The notes below the pieces were generated by a model. It saw nothing but the letters and a program-made list of their open reading frames with translations. It was not told the DNA's origin and searched no databases. A stretch of 64,000 nucleotides of DNA, from NCBI RefSeq assembly GCF_002343915.1, contig NZ_NETK01000001.1:3358001-3422000 (forward strand), written 5' to 3'. This DNA comes from Nannocystis exedens (lineage in GTDB: Bacteria; Myxococcota_A; Polyangia; Nannocystales; Nannocystaceae). This document shows, one piece after another, positions 1 through 8,885 of the stretch; within the stretch, counting starts at the first letter, position 1; every line of letters starts with the position of its first letter. The position numbers and the translations under genes are program-made.

Positions 1-2
1 TC

Positions 3-266
3 CTCTGCGACCTCGCCGACCTCGCCATGGGCACCGCGGTCGGCTCGATCCTCGAGCGCGGCGAATCGTTCACCACCCTCGAGCTCAAGGCCAACTTCTT
101 CAAACCGGTGTGGAACCAGCGGCTCACCGCCAACGCGCGGATCGTCAAGCGCACCCGCACGATCTGCTACATCGAGTGCGACGTCGTCGACGACAAGCAG
201 AGCCTCGTCGCCCGCCTCGCCAGCACCTGCATGATCCTCCACGGCGAGATGGCGGCGGGCCGCTAG
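3..266 (+). CDS. PaaI-like hotdog thioesterase, C-terminal part
   Basis: The reading frame is open from the window edge to a TAG at 264-266, so this is the C-terminal 87 residues of a longer gene. The segment reads as an all-beta hotdog half: a helix-like 'DLAMGTAVGSI' stretch, then 'TTLELKANFFKPV' and a strand pair around 'RTICYIECDVVDD'. That pattern is typical of PaaI/YbgC-type acyl-CoA thioesterases, which hydrolyse acyl-CoA in the cytoplasm. The N-terminal part with the usual HxxxxxG-type motif lies outside the window, so substrate cannot be guessed. A strong hairpin follows at 284-307 and the next gene is convergent. Confidence 0.7.
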   Translation, partial: LCDLADLAMGTAVGSILERGESFTTLELKANFFKPVWNQRLTANARIVKRTRTICYIECDVVDDKQSLVARLASTCMILHGEMAAGR

Positions 267-283
267 CTCCCATCGCCAGCAGA

Positions 284-307
284 AGCGGGAGCGTGCGCGC
301 TCCCGCT
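284..307. terminator. Hairpin between convergent genes
   Basis: A perfect 10-bp inverted repeat (284-293 with 298-307) encloses a TGCG loop, midway between the thioesterase stop and the P460 lipoprotein stop. There is no T-tract. It probably ends transcription from both sides. It is one of three convergent gaps here without the TGTCC-N4-GGACA element. Confidence 0.6.
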
Positions 308-324
308 GCGCGCCGACACGCGCG

Positions 325-999
325 TCACTGGCAGCGCGGGTCTGCCATCTGCACCATCTCGATCTGCTCGGGCGTGATCGGCAGCGGGTCGCAGCCGTGG
401 CCTTCCTCGCAGATCCGGTCCCACTGCGGCGCCGCCTTGGCGTGGCAATCGAAGCAGTTGCCGCCGAAGCCGTTGACGACGTCCTGGGTCCCGCGCGCCA
501 TGATCGTCGTGCCCTCGGCCGAGACCTCGAGCGCGAAGAACTCCCAGTCCGAGTTGTCCGGGGCCCAGCCGGCCGCGCGCTTGACCATCGCCTCGCCGGG
601 GATCAGCTGGATCACCGTACCGACCGGATAGACCCCGCCGGTCGGGCTGTTGGCCACCTCGAGGGCCTCGTCCATGTGGCCGAGCAAATTGGTGATGCGG
701 AACTTGCGGACCTTCTCCCACTCGAGGATGCAGGTGAAGTCCTCGGCCTGCATCTCGAGGTCTTCCCCGCTGCCGGTCGTGCTGCTGCTCGACGCGTCGC
801 TCGTGCTGCTGCTCGACGCGTCGCTCGTGCTGCTCGACGCGTCGCCGGTGGTCGGCGTCTCGCCGGTGCCGGTCGTCGCCGGGCCGGTCGAGGAGTTTGT
901 CGTGTCGGTGCCGGTCGAGGCGGCGGTCGTCGTGCCGCCGGTCTCACCGCACGCGGCGAACAGGAGCAGGCACAGGAGATACTGCGGGCGGCTGGACAT
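325..999 (-). CDS. Cytochrome P460-like lipoprotein
   Basis: The 224-residue protein has a short signal peptide ending in a lipobox with Cys17, then a Ser/Thr/Asp stalk with repeated 'DASSS' blocks (about residues 20-75), then a globular domain. That domain ends with one haem c site, CFDCH at about 182-186. The order matches the cytochrome P460 family: a beta-rich domain with a C-terminal CxxCH, acting in the periplasm on hydroxylamine or nitric oxide in characterised members. The lysine cross-link that defines true P460 cannot be assigned by eye. The start ATG at 999 precedes a good lipoprotein signal. It is probably anchored to the outer membrane. Substrate unknown. Confidence 0.7.
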   Translation of the reverse strand: MSSRPQYLLCLLLFAACGETGGTTTAASTGTDTTNSSTGPATTGTGETPTTGDASSSTSDASSSSTSDASSSSTTGSGEDLEMQAEDFTCILEWEKVRKFRITNLLGHMDEALEVANSPTGGVYPVGTVIQLIPGEAMVKRAAGWAPDNSDWEFFALEVSAEGTTIMARGTQDVVNGFGGNCFDCHAKAAPQWDRICEEGHGCDPLPITPEQIEMVQMADPRCQ

Positions 1000-1085
1000 G
1001 GCGCACCATCGCCAGCAATCGCCGCACCTGGCAAGTCCCGCCATTGCTCCGGCGGAGCCCGGGGCGCGAAATCGCCTGTCGCGCC

Positions 1086-1976
1086 TCACCGCCGGCGCAT
1101 CACCGCGAACAGCTCCTGGCGGTGGCGGATCAGCGTCGATCCCTGCGCCACCTCGAGCTGCTCGATGGCGAAGCGCGGCGCGAACCGGCGCTCGACCTCG
1201 GCGCGGTCGGTCGTGAACGGCGGCCCGCCGGTGCGGCCGTGGGCGTAGAACAGGCCGACGAGCATGCCCCCGGGTCGCAGCGAGTCGGCCACCGCCGTCA
1301 CGTAGTCGTCGCGGCGGGCCGGGTCGATCGCGCAGAAGCAGGTGTGCTCGACCACCAGGTCGAACGCCGGCCGCTGACCGATGCGCGTGAACAGATCCTG
1401 CACCGCGAACGTGATCGCCAGGCCCGGCGGCGTCATCGCCTGCGCCTGCGCGATCGCCGTCGGCGACAGGTCGATCGCCGTCACCGTCGCCTCGAGCGCC
1501 GCCAGCAGGCGCGCCTCGTGCCCGCGGCCGCAGCCGGGCACCAGCGCCTGCATGCCCTTCGGGACATGTTCCGAGAACCATGCCACGAGCGGCGGCGCGG
1601 CCCGCCCGAGCTCCCAGCCGCCGGCGTCCGCGGCGAACAACGGGTCCCAGAACCTCGCCTCGCCCGGCCCGGCGCCGGCGACGTCGGGCGTGCGCACGAA
1701 CAGCTCGGCGCGGATCGCCCGGGCCACCGGGGCGATCACGTCGACGAACGCCTCGAACTCGGCGGGCGTCAGCCGCAGCCCCGGGCGGGCCGGGTCGGCC
1801 AGCGACAGCGTCGCGTGACGGGCGAACGCGTCGACCGCGACCGCGCGCACGGGGGCGCCCGCGTGGCGCCCCAGCGCCGCCCACATCGGCTCGGCGACCG
1901 CCTCGACGCGCGCATAGGCCTCGCCCTCGAGGTCGCGGGCCTGCTCGCCGCGCGCGCCGACGACCACCGCGCGCAC
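1086..1976 (-). CDS. TPMT-like SAM-dependent methyltransferase
   Basis: Class I methyltransferase of the thiopurine S-methyltransferase type: 'FWDPLF' entry motif, SAM-binding 'VPGCGRGHEA', acidic 'AIDLSPTAI', then 'VEHTCFCAI' and 'PGGMLVGLFY' as in the TPMT fold. TPMT-like bacterial enzymes methylate thiols, selenium, tellurite or halides in the cytoplasm. About 110 residues precede the domain; they are conserved-looking but not recognised. I chose the GTG at 1976, which leaves a 96-bp divergent gap to the dioxygenase gene; a shorter form is possible. A copy of the ggacatgttc element lies inside the gene at about 1561-1575. Confidence 0.7.
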   Translation of the reverse strand: MRAVVVGARGEQARDLEGEAYARVEAVAEPMWAALGRHAGAPVRAVAVDAFARHATLSLADPARPGLRLTPAEFEAFVDVIAPVARAIRAELFVRTPDVAGAGPGEARFWDPLFAADAGGWELGRAAPPLVAWFSEHVPKGMQALVPGCGRGHEARLLAALEATVTAIDLSPTAIAQAQAMTPPGLAITFAVQDLFTRIGQRPAFDLVVEHTCFCAIDPARRDDYVTAVADSLRPGGMLVGLFYAHGRTGGPPFTTDRAEVERRFAPRFAIEQLEVAQGSTLIRHRQELFAVMRRR

Positions 1977-2059
1977 GTGACGATCGGGTCGATGGAGCTT
2001 GAACGAACGGAAATCCACGCACGCGAACTTTGGCGCGTCCGCGCCGCCGCCGCAAGCGC

Positions 2060-2065
2060 TATCCT
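2060..2065 (+). promoter_or_regulatory. TATCCT -10 box, leaderless start of the 2073 gene
   Basis: TATCCT ends 7 bases before the GTG start. This spacing puts the transcription start at or next to the start codon, so the mRNA would be leaderless. Same arrangement as in 15 other genes of the window. Confidence 0.5.
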
Positions 2066-2072
2066 GGCGCCC

Positions 2073-2876
2073 GTGGAGCTCCACGACCTCCTCGAGCGCC
2101 TGAGGCGCGACTACGCCGCCCTGAACCCGCAGGTCGAGCGGATCGACGCGCTCCTGGCAGAGGCCGGCGAGCACGTCGTCCACGACCACCTCGCCCTGCG
2201 CACCTGGGGGGATTCACGCTGCGACATCGACGTCCTCGCGCGCCCGTTCGTGCGCGCCGGCTACCGCGCCGCCGGCGCGTACCGCTTCGCCGAGAAGCGG
2301 CTCGTCGCCCGCCACTTCGCCCACGACGACCCCCACCTCCCGCTCGTCTTCGTCAGCGAGCTCGTCCTCGACCGATTCTCACCTGGCTTTCAGGACATGG
2401 TCCGAAGTCTCCTCGCCCAGGTCCCCGAGGACATGTTCGCCGCGCCCGACCTGTGCGCGCGCGGCCGGCCGTGGCAGGTCGCCCACGCCGACGTCGAGGC
2501 GCTGCGGCGCGAGAGCGAGTACGCCGCCTGGCTGGCCGCGTTCGGCTGGCGGGCCAACCACTTCACCGTCGCGTGCCACGCGCTCGCGCGCCTGAGCGAC
2601 CTCGCCGCCCTCGACGAGTTCCTCGTGGCCCACGGCCTGCGCCTCAACACCGCCGGCGGCGAGATCAAGGGCTCGCCCGCGCAGGGCCTCGAGCAGTCCT
2701 CGACCGTCGCCGACGTCGTCGACGTCGCGTTCACCGACGGCACCTTCGCCGTGCCGGCCTGCTATTACGAGTTCGCGCGCCGCTGGCCCGGCCCCGACGG
2801 CCGGCAGTTCCGCGGCTTCATCGAGGGGTCGGCCGACAAGATCTTCGAGAGCACCGACCGGAGGCCCGCCTCGTGA
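2073..2876 (+). CDS. DUF1338 / HglS-type 2-oxoadipate dioxygenase-decarboxylase homologue
   Basis: The 267-residue protein has the DUF1338 layout: an N-terminal helix, 'HDHLALRTWG' with the first metal-binding His, 'NHFTVACH' with the second, and 'CYYEFARRW' with the Glu near the C-terminus. Characterised HglS converts 2-oxoadipate, O2 to D-2-hydroxyglutarate and CO2 with an Fe(II) centre (D-lysine catabolism). This is the shorter form of the family, so the substrate may differ. The GTG start is fixed by the TATCCT box just upstream. The stop overlaps the next start (GTGA), so it heads a three-gene operon with an RNA-kinase-like ATPase and a Thg1-like protein. Two GGACATG elements occur in frame (about 2394 and 2427). 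Confidence 0.75.
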   Translation: MELHDLLERLRRDYAALNPQVERIDALLAEAGEHVVHDHLALRTWGDSRCDIDVLARPFVRAGYRAAGAYRFAEKRLVARHFAHDDPHLPLVFVSELVLDRFSPGFQDMVRSLLAQVPEDMFAAPDLCARGRPWQVAHADVEALRRESEYAAWLAAFGWRANHFTVACHALARLSDLAALDEFLVAHGLRLNTAGGEIKGSPAQGLEQSSTVADVVDVAFTDGTFAVPACYYEFARRWPGPDGRQFRGFIEGSADKIFESTDRRPAS

Positions 2877-3367
2877 CCGCCGCCCCGCCGCCCGAGCTCG
2901 TGATCTTTTGCGGGATCCAGGCTGCCGGCAAGAGCACCTTCTTCCAGCGCACGCTGTTCCACAGCCACCTCCGCATCGGCCTCGACCTCGTGCGCACGCG
3001 CCACCGCGAGGCCACCCTGTTCGACGCCTGCCTGCGCTGCGGCCAGTCGGTCGTGATCGACAACACCAGCCCGACCCCCGCCGAGCGCGCCCGCTACATC
3101 GCCCCGGCGCGGGCCGCCGGCTTCGTCGTCGTCGGCTACTACTTCCAGTCGCGCGTCGCCCCGGCGCTGGCGCGCAACGCCCGGCGGCCCGACGCCCAGC
3201 GCGTGCCCGACCGCGGCGTCCTCGGCACCGCCGCGCGTCTGGTCCCGCCGCGCCGCGACGAGGGCTTCGACGCCCTCCATTACGTGTACATCGACGACGC
3301 CGGCGAGTTCGTGATCGAGGCCTGGCGCGACGACGATGCCCGGGCGAGCGAGGAGGTCGCGCCATGA
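2873..3367 (+). CDS. Polynucleotide-kinase-like P-loop ATPase
   Basis: The 164-residue protein starts with a Walker A loop, GIQAAGKST at residues 14-22, followed by 'GLDLVRTRH' and 'VVIDNTSPTPAERARYI'. This is the layout of small P-loop kinases related to the kinase domain of T4 Pnk and to zeta-toxin/APS-type kinases: the 'DNT' Asp region and a basic lid near 'RNARRP'. It has no phosphatase domain. The GTG start overlaps the stop of the gene before, and its stop overlaps the ATG of the Thg1-like gene (ATGA), so the three are surely co-transcribed and probably translationally coupled. Context suggests RNA 5'-end phosphorylation before 3'-5' repair; that role is inferred. Confidence 0.7.
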   Translation: MTAAPPPELVIFCGIQAAGKSTFFQRTLFHSHLRIGLDLVRTRHREATLFDACLRCGQSVVIDNTSPTPAERARYIAPARAAGFVVVGYYFQSRVAPALARNARRPDAQRVPDRGVLGTAARLVPPRRDEGFDALHYVYIDDAGEFVIEAWRDDDARASEEVAP

Positions 3368-4143
3368 AGTCCGACGACCTCGCCGGCCGGCTGCGGCCGT
3401 TCGAGACCGCCAGCGACCGCCGCGTCCCGCCGGGCTTTCACATGGTCGCGCGGCTCGACGGCCGCGGCTTCGGCCAGCTCACGAAGGAGCGCCTGCCGGA
3501 CCTCGCGCGCCCGTTCGATGTCCGCGTGCGCGACCTGATGATCGACACGGCCCGCCACCTCATGCAGTGCGGCTTTCAGGTCGTTTACGCCTACACGCAG
3601 AGCGACGAGATCTCGCTGCTGTTCCACCCGCGCGAGCGCGCGTTCGGCCGCTTGCTGCGCAAATACCACTCGATCCTCGCCGGCGAGGCGAGCGCCAGGT
3701 TCAGCCTGCTGCTCGGCGAGCTCGTGTGCTTCGATTGCCGCGTCGCCGAGCTGCCCGACGTCGATCGCGTGGTCGACTACTTCCGCTGGCGAGCCGACGA
3801 CGCCGCCCGCAATTGCCTCAACATGCACTGTTACTGGGCCTTGCGCGCCGCCGGCCGCAGCGAGGGCGAAGCGACCGCCGCGCTCGCCGGGCTCGGGCCC
3901 GACGCGCGTCACGAGCTGCTGTTCCGCGCCGGCACCCCCTTCGCCGAGCTCCCGCTGTGGCAGCGCCGCGGCGTCGGGCTCGCGTGGACCCGCGACGCCG
4001 ACGACCGGCCGCGGATCTCCCCCGACCTCGAGCTGCCGATGCGCGCCGACTACGAGGCCTACGTGCGGGCCAAACTGGTCGAACCGCTGCGCCAGGCGCC
4101 CGGCGGCGCGACTCCCGAACCCGGTGAGCAGCCGCAGCGATGA
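3364..4143 (+). CDS. Thg1-like protein (tRNAHis guanylyltransferase family)
   Basis: The 259-residue protein carries the two metal-binding motifs of the Thg1 palm: 'ARLDGRGF' with Asp32 and 'YTQSDEISLLF' with Asp81-Glu82. The spacing is nearly that of human Thg1 (D29, D76). Thg1-like proteins add nucleotides in the 3'-5' direction and, in bacteria, mostly repair 5'-truncated tRNAs. The fold continues through 'KYHSILAGEASARF' and 'FDCRVAELP', both typical of the family. Length is normal. It is the last gene of an overlapping operon with a P-loop kinase-like protein, so an RNA-repair function is likely. The 61-bp gap to the acyl-CoA dehydrogenase gene holds no obvious terminator. Confidence 0.9.
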   Translation: MKSDDLAGRLRPFETASDRRVPPGFHMVARLDGRGFGQLTKERLPDLARPFDVRVRDLMIDTARHLMQCGFQVVYAYTQSDEISLLFHPRERAFGRLLRKYHSILAGEASARFSLLLGELVCFDCRVAELPDVDRVVDYFRWRADDAARNCLNMHCYWALRAAGRSEGEATAALAGLGPDARHELLFRAGTPFAELPLWQRRGVGLAWTRDADDRPRISPDLELPMRADYEAYVRAKLVEPLRQAPGGATPEPGEQPQR

Positions 4144-4204
4144 GCCATCGCACGCCCGGCGGGCTTCTGCGCCGGCGCCGAGCGGTGCCACCCTTTGCTT
4201 CGAC

Positions 4205-5365
<1,161 letters not shown>

Positions 5366-5375
5366 GCGGGAGAGG

Positions 5376-5665
5376 CTGTCCTCCGGGACATGTCCCCTGC
5401 TCGCTGCGCCGGCGCAGTCGGCTGTCCTCGGGGACATGCCCTCTGCCCTCTGCCCTCTGCGTTCTGCGCGCCGAGCGCAAGAGGCTGTCCTCGGGACATG
5501 TCCTCTGCGACATGCGCGCCGAGCGCAAGGAGCTGTCGTCCGGGACATGCCCTCTTCACCCTGCGCGCCGGCCTTGTGCGCAGAGGCTGTCCTCGGGGAC
5601 ATGTCCCCTTCGCCCCGCTCACCGGCCGCCCCGCGGGGCCCGGGCTGTCCTCGCGGACATGTCCG
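5376..5665. repeat. Six-copy cluster of the TGTCC-N4-GGACATG element
   Basis: The gap between two convergent genes (5366-5707) holds six copies of a 19-22 bp unit, at 5376-5397, 5422-5440, 5485-5503, 5533-5552, 5587-5608 and 5645-5665. Each reads CTGTCCTCNGGGACATG with small changes: an inverted repeat TGTCC/GGACA with a four-base loop, running into the palindrome GGACATGTCC. Intervals of 46-63 bp carry related filler such as 'gcgcgccgagcgcaag'. No gene fits in this gap. Confidence 0.85.
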
Positions 5666-5707
5666 CTTCGCCCTGCTCGCCCCGCGGGCCTTCGTCCGCC
5701 CGTCGCC

Positions 5708-6469
5708 TCAGGTGAGCACGCGCGCCCCGTCGGCGGTCACGCACACCGTGTGTTCGAACTGGGCGCTCCACTTGCGATCGGCGGTGACCACCGTCCAGCC
5801 ATCTTTCAACACCTCGACCTCCGGCGACCCGAGGGTCAGCATCGGCTCGATCGTGAACACCATCCCCTCGCGCAGGCGCAGCCCCGTGCCGGGGCGGCCG
5901 ACGTGGGCGACGTGGGGCGGCTCGTGCATGTGGCGGCCGATCCCGTGGCCGCCGAAGTCGCTGACCACCCCGTAGCCGCCCCGCCGCGCGACCTCGACGA
6001 TCGCCGCCCCGATGTCGCCGAGCCGCGCCCCCGGCCGCACCGCCGCGATCCCGGCGTCGCGGGCCGCCCGCGTGGCCGCCACCAGCCGCTTCGCCTCCTC
6101 CGACACCGCGCCGATGCAGAACGTCGCCGACGTGTCGCCGTGGAACCCGTCGAGCTCGGTGGTCACGTCGACGTTGACGATATCGCCGTCGGCGAGCACC
6201 ACGTCGGCCCGCGGCACCCCGTGGCACACCACCTCGTTGCGGCTGGTACACACGCTCGCCGGAAACGGCCCCGGCCCCGCCCCGCGATAGCCGAGCTGGC
6301 TCGGCCGCCCGCCCCGCCGCGCCGTGTCCTCGCGCACCCACGCGTCGATCTGCGCCGTCGTCACCCCCGCGCGCAGCCGCTCCGCCACGTACGCCAGGGT
6401 CCCCGCCGCCGCCGCCCCCGCGCGCTCGATCGCCGCGATCTCGCGCGGCCCGTAGATCGTCACCGACAT
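5708..6469 (-). CDS. map: Type I methionine aminopeptidase
   Basis: The 253-residue protein has the complete pita-bread fold of MetAP. The metal ligands are visible in order: 'NVDVTTELDGFHGD' (two Asp), 'GHGIGRHMHEPP' (His), 'FTIEPM' (Glu) and the last Glu in 'SAQFEHTVCV'. It removes the initiator methionine from nascent proteins in the cytoplasm. It lacks the N-terminal zinc-finger extension of some bacterial forms. The ATG at 6469 gives the usual 'SVTIYGPREIAAIERAG' N-terminus. It stands alone, divergent from a P450 gene and convergent with the acyl-CoA dehydrogenase. Confidence 0.95.
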   Translation of the reverse strand: MSVTIYGPREIAAIERAGAAAAGTLAYVAERLRAGVTTAQIDAWVREDTARRGGRPSQLGYRGAGPGPFPASVCTSRNEVVCHGVPRADVVLADGDIVNVDVTTELDGFHGDTSATFCIGAVSEEAKRLVAATRAARDAGIAAVRPGARLGDIGAAIVEVARRGGYGVVSDFGGHGIGRHMHEPPHVAHVGRPGTGLRLREGMVFTIEPMLTLGSPEVEVLKDGWTVVTADRKWSAQFEHTVCVTADGARVLT

Positions 6470-6643
6470 GCCGCGAATCTGCGCCGGACCGCCGCGGCCG
6501 GTCCAATACCATTTGGGTATCGCGCTCGGCGCTCGCGAACCGCGTTCTCCTGCGGGGATTGACCGCAGCGAATGCCACGACGAGCCCGCGCGTCGCCCTG
6601 CATGCTCCCTCGCGGGAACCTCCGCCCGCGGGCACACTCGTGC

Positions 6644-7963
6644 ATGCCGATGAACGAGCCCACGCATCGACTCCCGCCCGGGCCGAGGGGCGCGATCCGG
6701 CAGACCCTTCGATACTTGCGCGACCCGGTCGGATCGATCCTCGACCTGGGTCGGCGATACGGCGACCTCTTCACCCTGTCGAGCCTCGGCGACGCGCTCG
6801 TGGTCGCCAGCGCACCCGAGGCCGTTCGCGCCATCTTCTCCGCCGAGCCGGACACCTTCGCCCCGTTCGCCGCCGACGCCATGGCCCCGGTGCTCGGGCG
6901 CGGCTCGGTCCTCCTGCAGCACGGCGCCGCGCACCGGCGCGCGCGCAAGCTGATGCAGCCGCCCTTCCACGGCGCGCGCATGCGGGCCTACGGCGCCGCC
7001 ATGCGGGACAGCGCGCGGACCCACCTGGCCGCCGTGCCGCGCGACCGCCGGGTCCCCATCGAAGATGTCTTTCGGGACATCTCGCTCGACGTCATCATCC
7101 GCACGATCTTCGGCGTCTCCACCGGCGAACGAATGGCCGCCTGCGCCCGCGGCGTGCGCGACACGATCGCCGCGTTCGGCCCGCTGATCGCCACCTTCCG
7201 CGCCCTGCAGCGCGAGTTCGGCGGGTTCGGTCCGTGGGCCCGGTTTCGCCGGCTGCTCGGCGGCGTCCACGAGCTCCTGCGCCAGGAGATCGCCGCCCGC
7301 GACCCGGCCCGTCCGGGCGACGACATCTTGAGCCTGCTGGTCGCCGCGCGCGACGAGTCCGGCGCCGCCATGGACGAGCAGGAGATCGTCGAGCAGCTGT
7401 TCACGATGGTGATCGCCGGCCACGAGACCACCGCCACCGCGCTGGCGTGGGCGGTCGACGAGCTGCTGCGGCGACCCGAGCTGCTCGGCCGCCTGCGCGA
7501 GGAGCTGGGGCCCTTCGCCGGCGATCCCGACCGCCTCGCCCAGTCGCCGCTGCTCGACGCCGTGTGCGCCGAGACCTTGCGGCTGCACCCGTTGATCCCG
7601 ATGGTCTCGCGCAAGCTGCTGCGGCCGTTCGAGCTCGGCGGCTACCTCCTGCCGGCCGGCACCGGCCTGGGCGCCTGCTTGTTGCTCGCCCACCTCCGCG
7701 AGGAGCGCTACCCGGAGGCCATGGCCTTCCGCCCGCAGCGCTTCCTCGACGGCAAGCACCCCCCGCCGCACGAGTACCTGCCGTTCGGCGGCGGCGCGCG
7801 GCGCTGCCTCGGCGCCGCCTTCGCGCTCCACGAGATGAAGGTCGTGCTGTCGACCCTGGTCCTCGAGTTCGAGCTCGAGCTCGCCGCCGCGCCGGCCCGC
7901 ACGGGCGTGCGCGCGGCCACCATCGGCCCCAGGGGCGGCGTCCCCGTGGTCCGCCGGCGCTGA
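6644..7963 (+). CDS. Cytochrome P450
   Basis: The roughly 439-residue protein has all P450 landmarks: proline-rich 'LPPGPRGAIRQTLRYL' N-terminus, I-helix 'AGHETTATAL', K-helix 'ETLRLHP' (ExxR), and the haem loop 'FGGGARRCLGAAFA' with the thiolate Cys. There is no membrane anchor, so it is soluble. The style (short hinge, 'RDPVGSILDLGRRYGDLFTL') resembles bacterial P450s active on fatty acids or terpenoids, but the substrate cannot be read. Two in-frame ATGs (6644, 6650) are possible starts. No redox partner is encoded nearby. An element copy, tttcgggacatc, encodes 'FRDIS' at about 7071-7082. A 39-bp tandem array follows directly. Confidence 0.95.
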   Translation: MPMNEPTHRLPPGPRGAIRQTLRYLRDPVGSILDLGRRYGDLFTLSSLGDALVVASAPEAVRAIFSAEPDTFAPFAADAMAPVLGRGSVLLQHGAAHRRARKLMQPPFHGARMRAYGAAMRDSARTHLAAVPRDRRVPIEDVFRDISLDVIIRTIFGVSTGERMAACARGVRDTIAAFGPLIATFRALQREFGGFGPWARFRRLLGGVHELLRQEIAARDPARPGDDILSLLVAARDESGAAMDEQEIVEQLFTMVIAGHETTATALAWAVDELLRRPELLGRLREELGPFAGDPDRLAQSPLLDAVCAETLRLHPLIPMVSRKLLRPFELGGYLLPAGTGLGACLLLAHLREERYPEAMAFRPQRFLDGKHPPPHEYLPFGGGARRCLGAAFALHEMKVVLSTLVLEFELELAAAPARTGVRAATIGPRGGVPVVRRR

Positions 7964-7972
7964 CGCGCGTGC

Positions 7973-8200
7973 GCGCGGCGCTCCCGGATCCGCCGACACC
8001 GGTGCGCGAGCGCGCGGCGCTCCCTGCTCCGCCGTCACCGATGCGCGAGCGCGCGGCGCTTTCTGATTCGCCGACACCCATGCGCGAGCGCGCGGCGCTC
8101 CCTGGTCTGCCGGCGCTGCCGCGAGCGCGCGGCGCTCCCTGGTCTGTTGACGCTGCCGCGAGTTCGCGGCGCTCCCGGTCGCCGGCGCTGCCGCGCACTT
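7973..8200. repeat. Tandem array, about 39-bp period, six units
   Basis: Units begin with GCGCGGCGCTC at 7973, 8012, 8051, 8090, 8127 and about 8164, giving periods of 39, 39, 39, 37 and 37 bp. The first four keep a multiple of three, so a minus-strand reading shows a 13-residue repeat (GSAARSR-type), but no start, ribosome site or recognisable protein goes with it. It fills the gap between the P450 stop and the truncated LysR gene. Confidence 0.8.
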
Positions 8201-8222
8201 GCCTCGCGCGGCCGCCGGCGCG

Positions 8223-8228
8223 TAGCCT
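8223..8228 (+). promoter_or_regulatory. TAGCCT -10 box of the truncated LysR gene
   Basis: TAGCCT ends 6 bases before the GTG at 8235, the same leaderless arrangement seen at many starts here. It suggests the gene was, or still is, transcribed. Confidence 0.45.
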
Positions 8229-8234
8229 GGGCGC

Positions 8235-8564
8235 GTGAGCCTGACCCAGATCAGCTACTTCGTCGCCGTCGCCGAGGAGCAGCACGTCGGCCGCGCGGCG
8301 CAGCGGCTGCACGTGTCCCAGCCGCCCGTGACCCGGCAGATCCGCCAGCTCGAGGACGAGCTCGGCACCCGCCTGTTCGACCGCACCCCGCGCGGCGTCC
8401 GCCTCCTGCCCGCCGGCGAGCGCTTCCTCGCCCACGCCCGGGCGATCCTCGCCGAGGTCGACGCCGCTCGCCGGGCCGTCGCCGAAGCTCTATCGAAGGA
8501 CATGCCCGATGGGACAGGGTCTTCTGGACATGTCCCAATCGCCACCTGGCGCCGACCGTCCTGA
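8235..8564 (+). pseudogene. Truncated LysR-family regulator (HTH only)
   Basis: The 109-residue product starts with a perfect LysR winged-helix domain: 'QISYFVAVAEEQHVGRAAQRLHVSQPPVTRQIRQLE' region, then 'LGTRLFDRTPRGVRLLPAG' and the linker helix to about residue 86. Normal LysR proteins have about 300 residues. The effector-binding domain is missing altogether; after 'VAEALSKDM' the frame runs through two GGACATG elements (8497-8536) and stops. Nothing downstream resembles the lost domain. This looks like a gene broken by deletion, with the repeat at the junction. A free-standing HTH peptide that competes for operator DNA is possible but unsupported. Confidence 0.75.
8497..8536. repeat. Two GGACATG elements at the LysR break point
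   Basis: AAGGACATGCCC and TGGACATGTCCC flank a GGGACAGGGTC piece. They sit exactly where LysR homology ends. Confidence 0.7.
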
Positions 8565-8577
8565 GAAGACAGGCGCC

Positions 8578-8765
8578 GCCGATCATGAGACCGCGGCGCC
8601 TCCGCGCTGGGCGGCACAATCGCCCCACGGCCCGGCCGAGCCAGCCGCCGCGACGCCGCGAAGCACCGCCCATCATGAGACGGCTGCGCCTCCGTGTTCG
8701 CTTCCCCGAGGCACACTGCCGAGTCAGCCGCCCTGAACAGCTCAGGCGCCGATCATGAGACAGCG
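8578..8765. repeat. Three spaced copies of a GATCATGAGAC repeat
   Basis: Near-identical segments containing '(G)ATCATGAGAC' plus 'GGCGCCTCCG'-like flanks occur at about 8580, 8670 and 8752, roughly 80-90 bp apart. The 8565-8885 gap holds no convincing gene; these copies are its only structure. Confidence 0.6.
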
Positions 8766-8885
8766 CGCGCTCTCGCGTCGCGTCGAACGGGCTCCAGGGC
8801 CGCGCCGGCCGTCCCTGAAACGGCGAAGCGCCGCCGCCCGTGAGGGCAGCGGCGCGTGCCTGACCCGGCTTCGCAGGGGGTCCGC

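Noticed and set aside
325..2055. One long minus-strand gene covering both P460 lipoprotein and methyltransferase regions
   Set aside because: The lipoprotein has its own signal peptide at 999, and the methyltransferase reads in another frame, ending at 1086.
5366..5707. Small genes inside the six-copy repeat cluster
   Set aside because: All frames are built from the repeat units and show no protein-like features.
7985..8220. Minus-strand peptide of 13-residue repeats
   Set aside because: No promoter, ribosome site or homologue; the last units break the frame.
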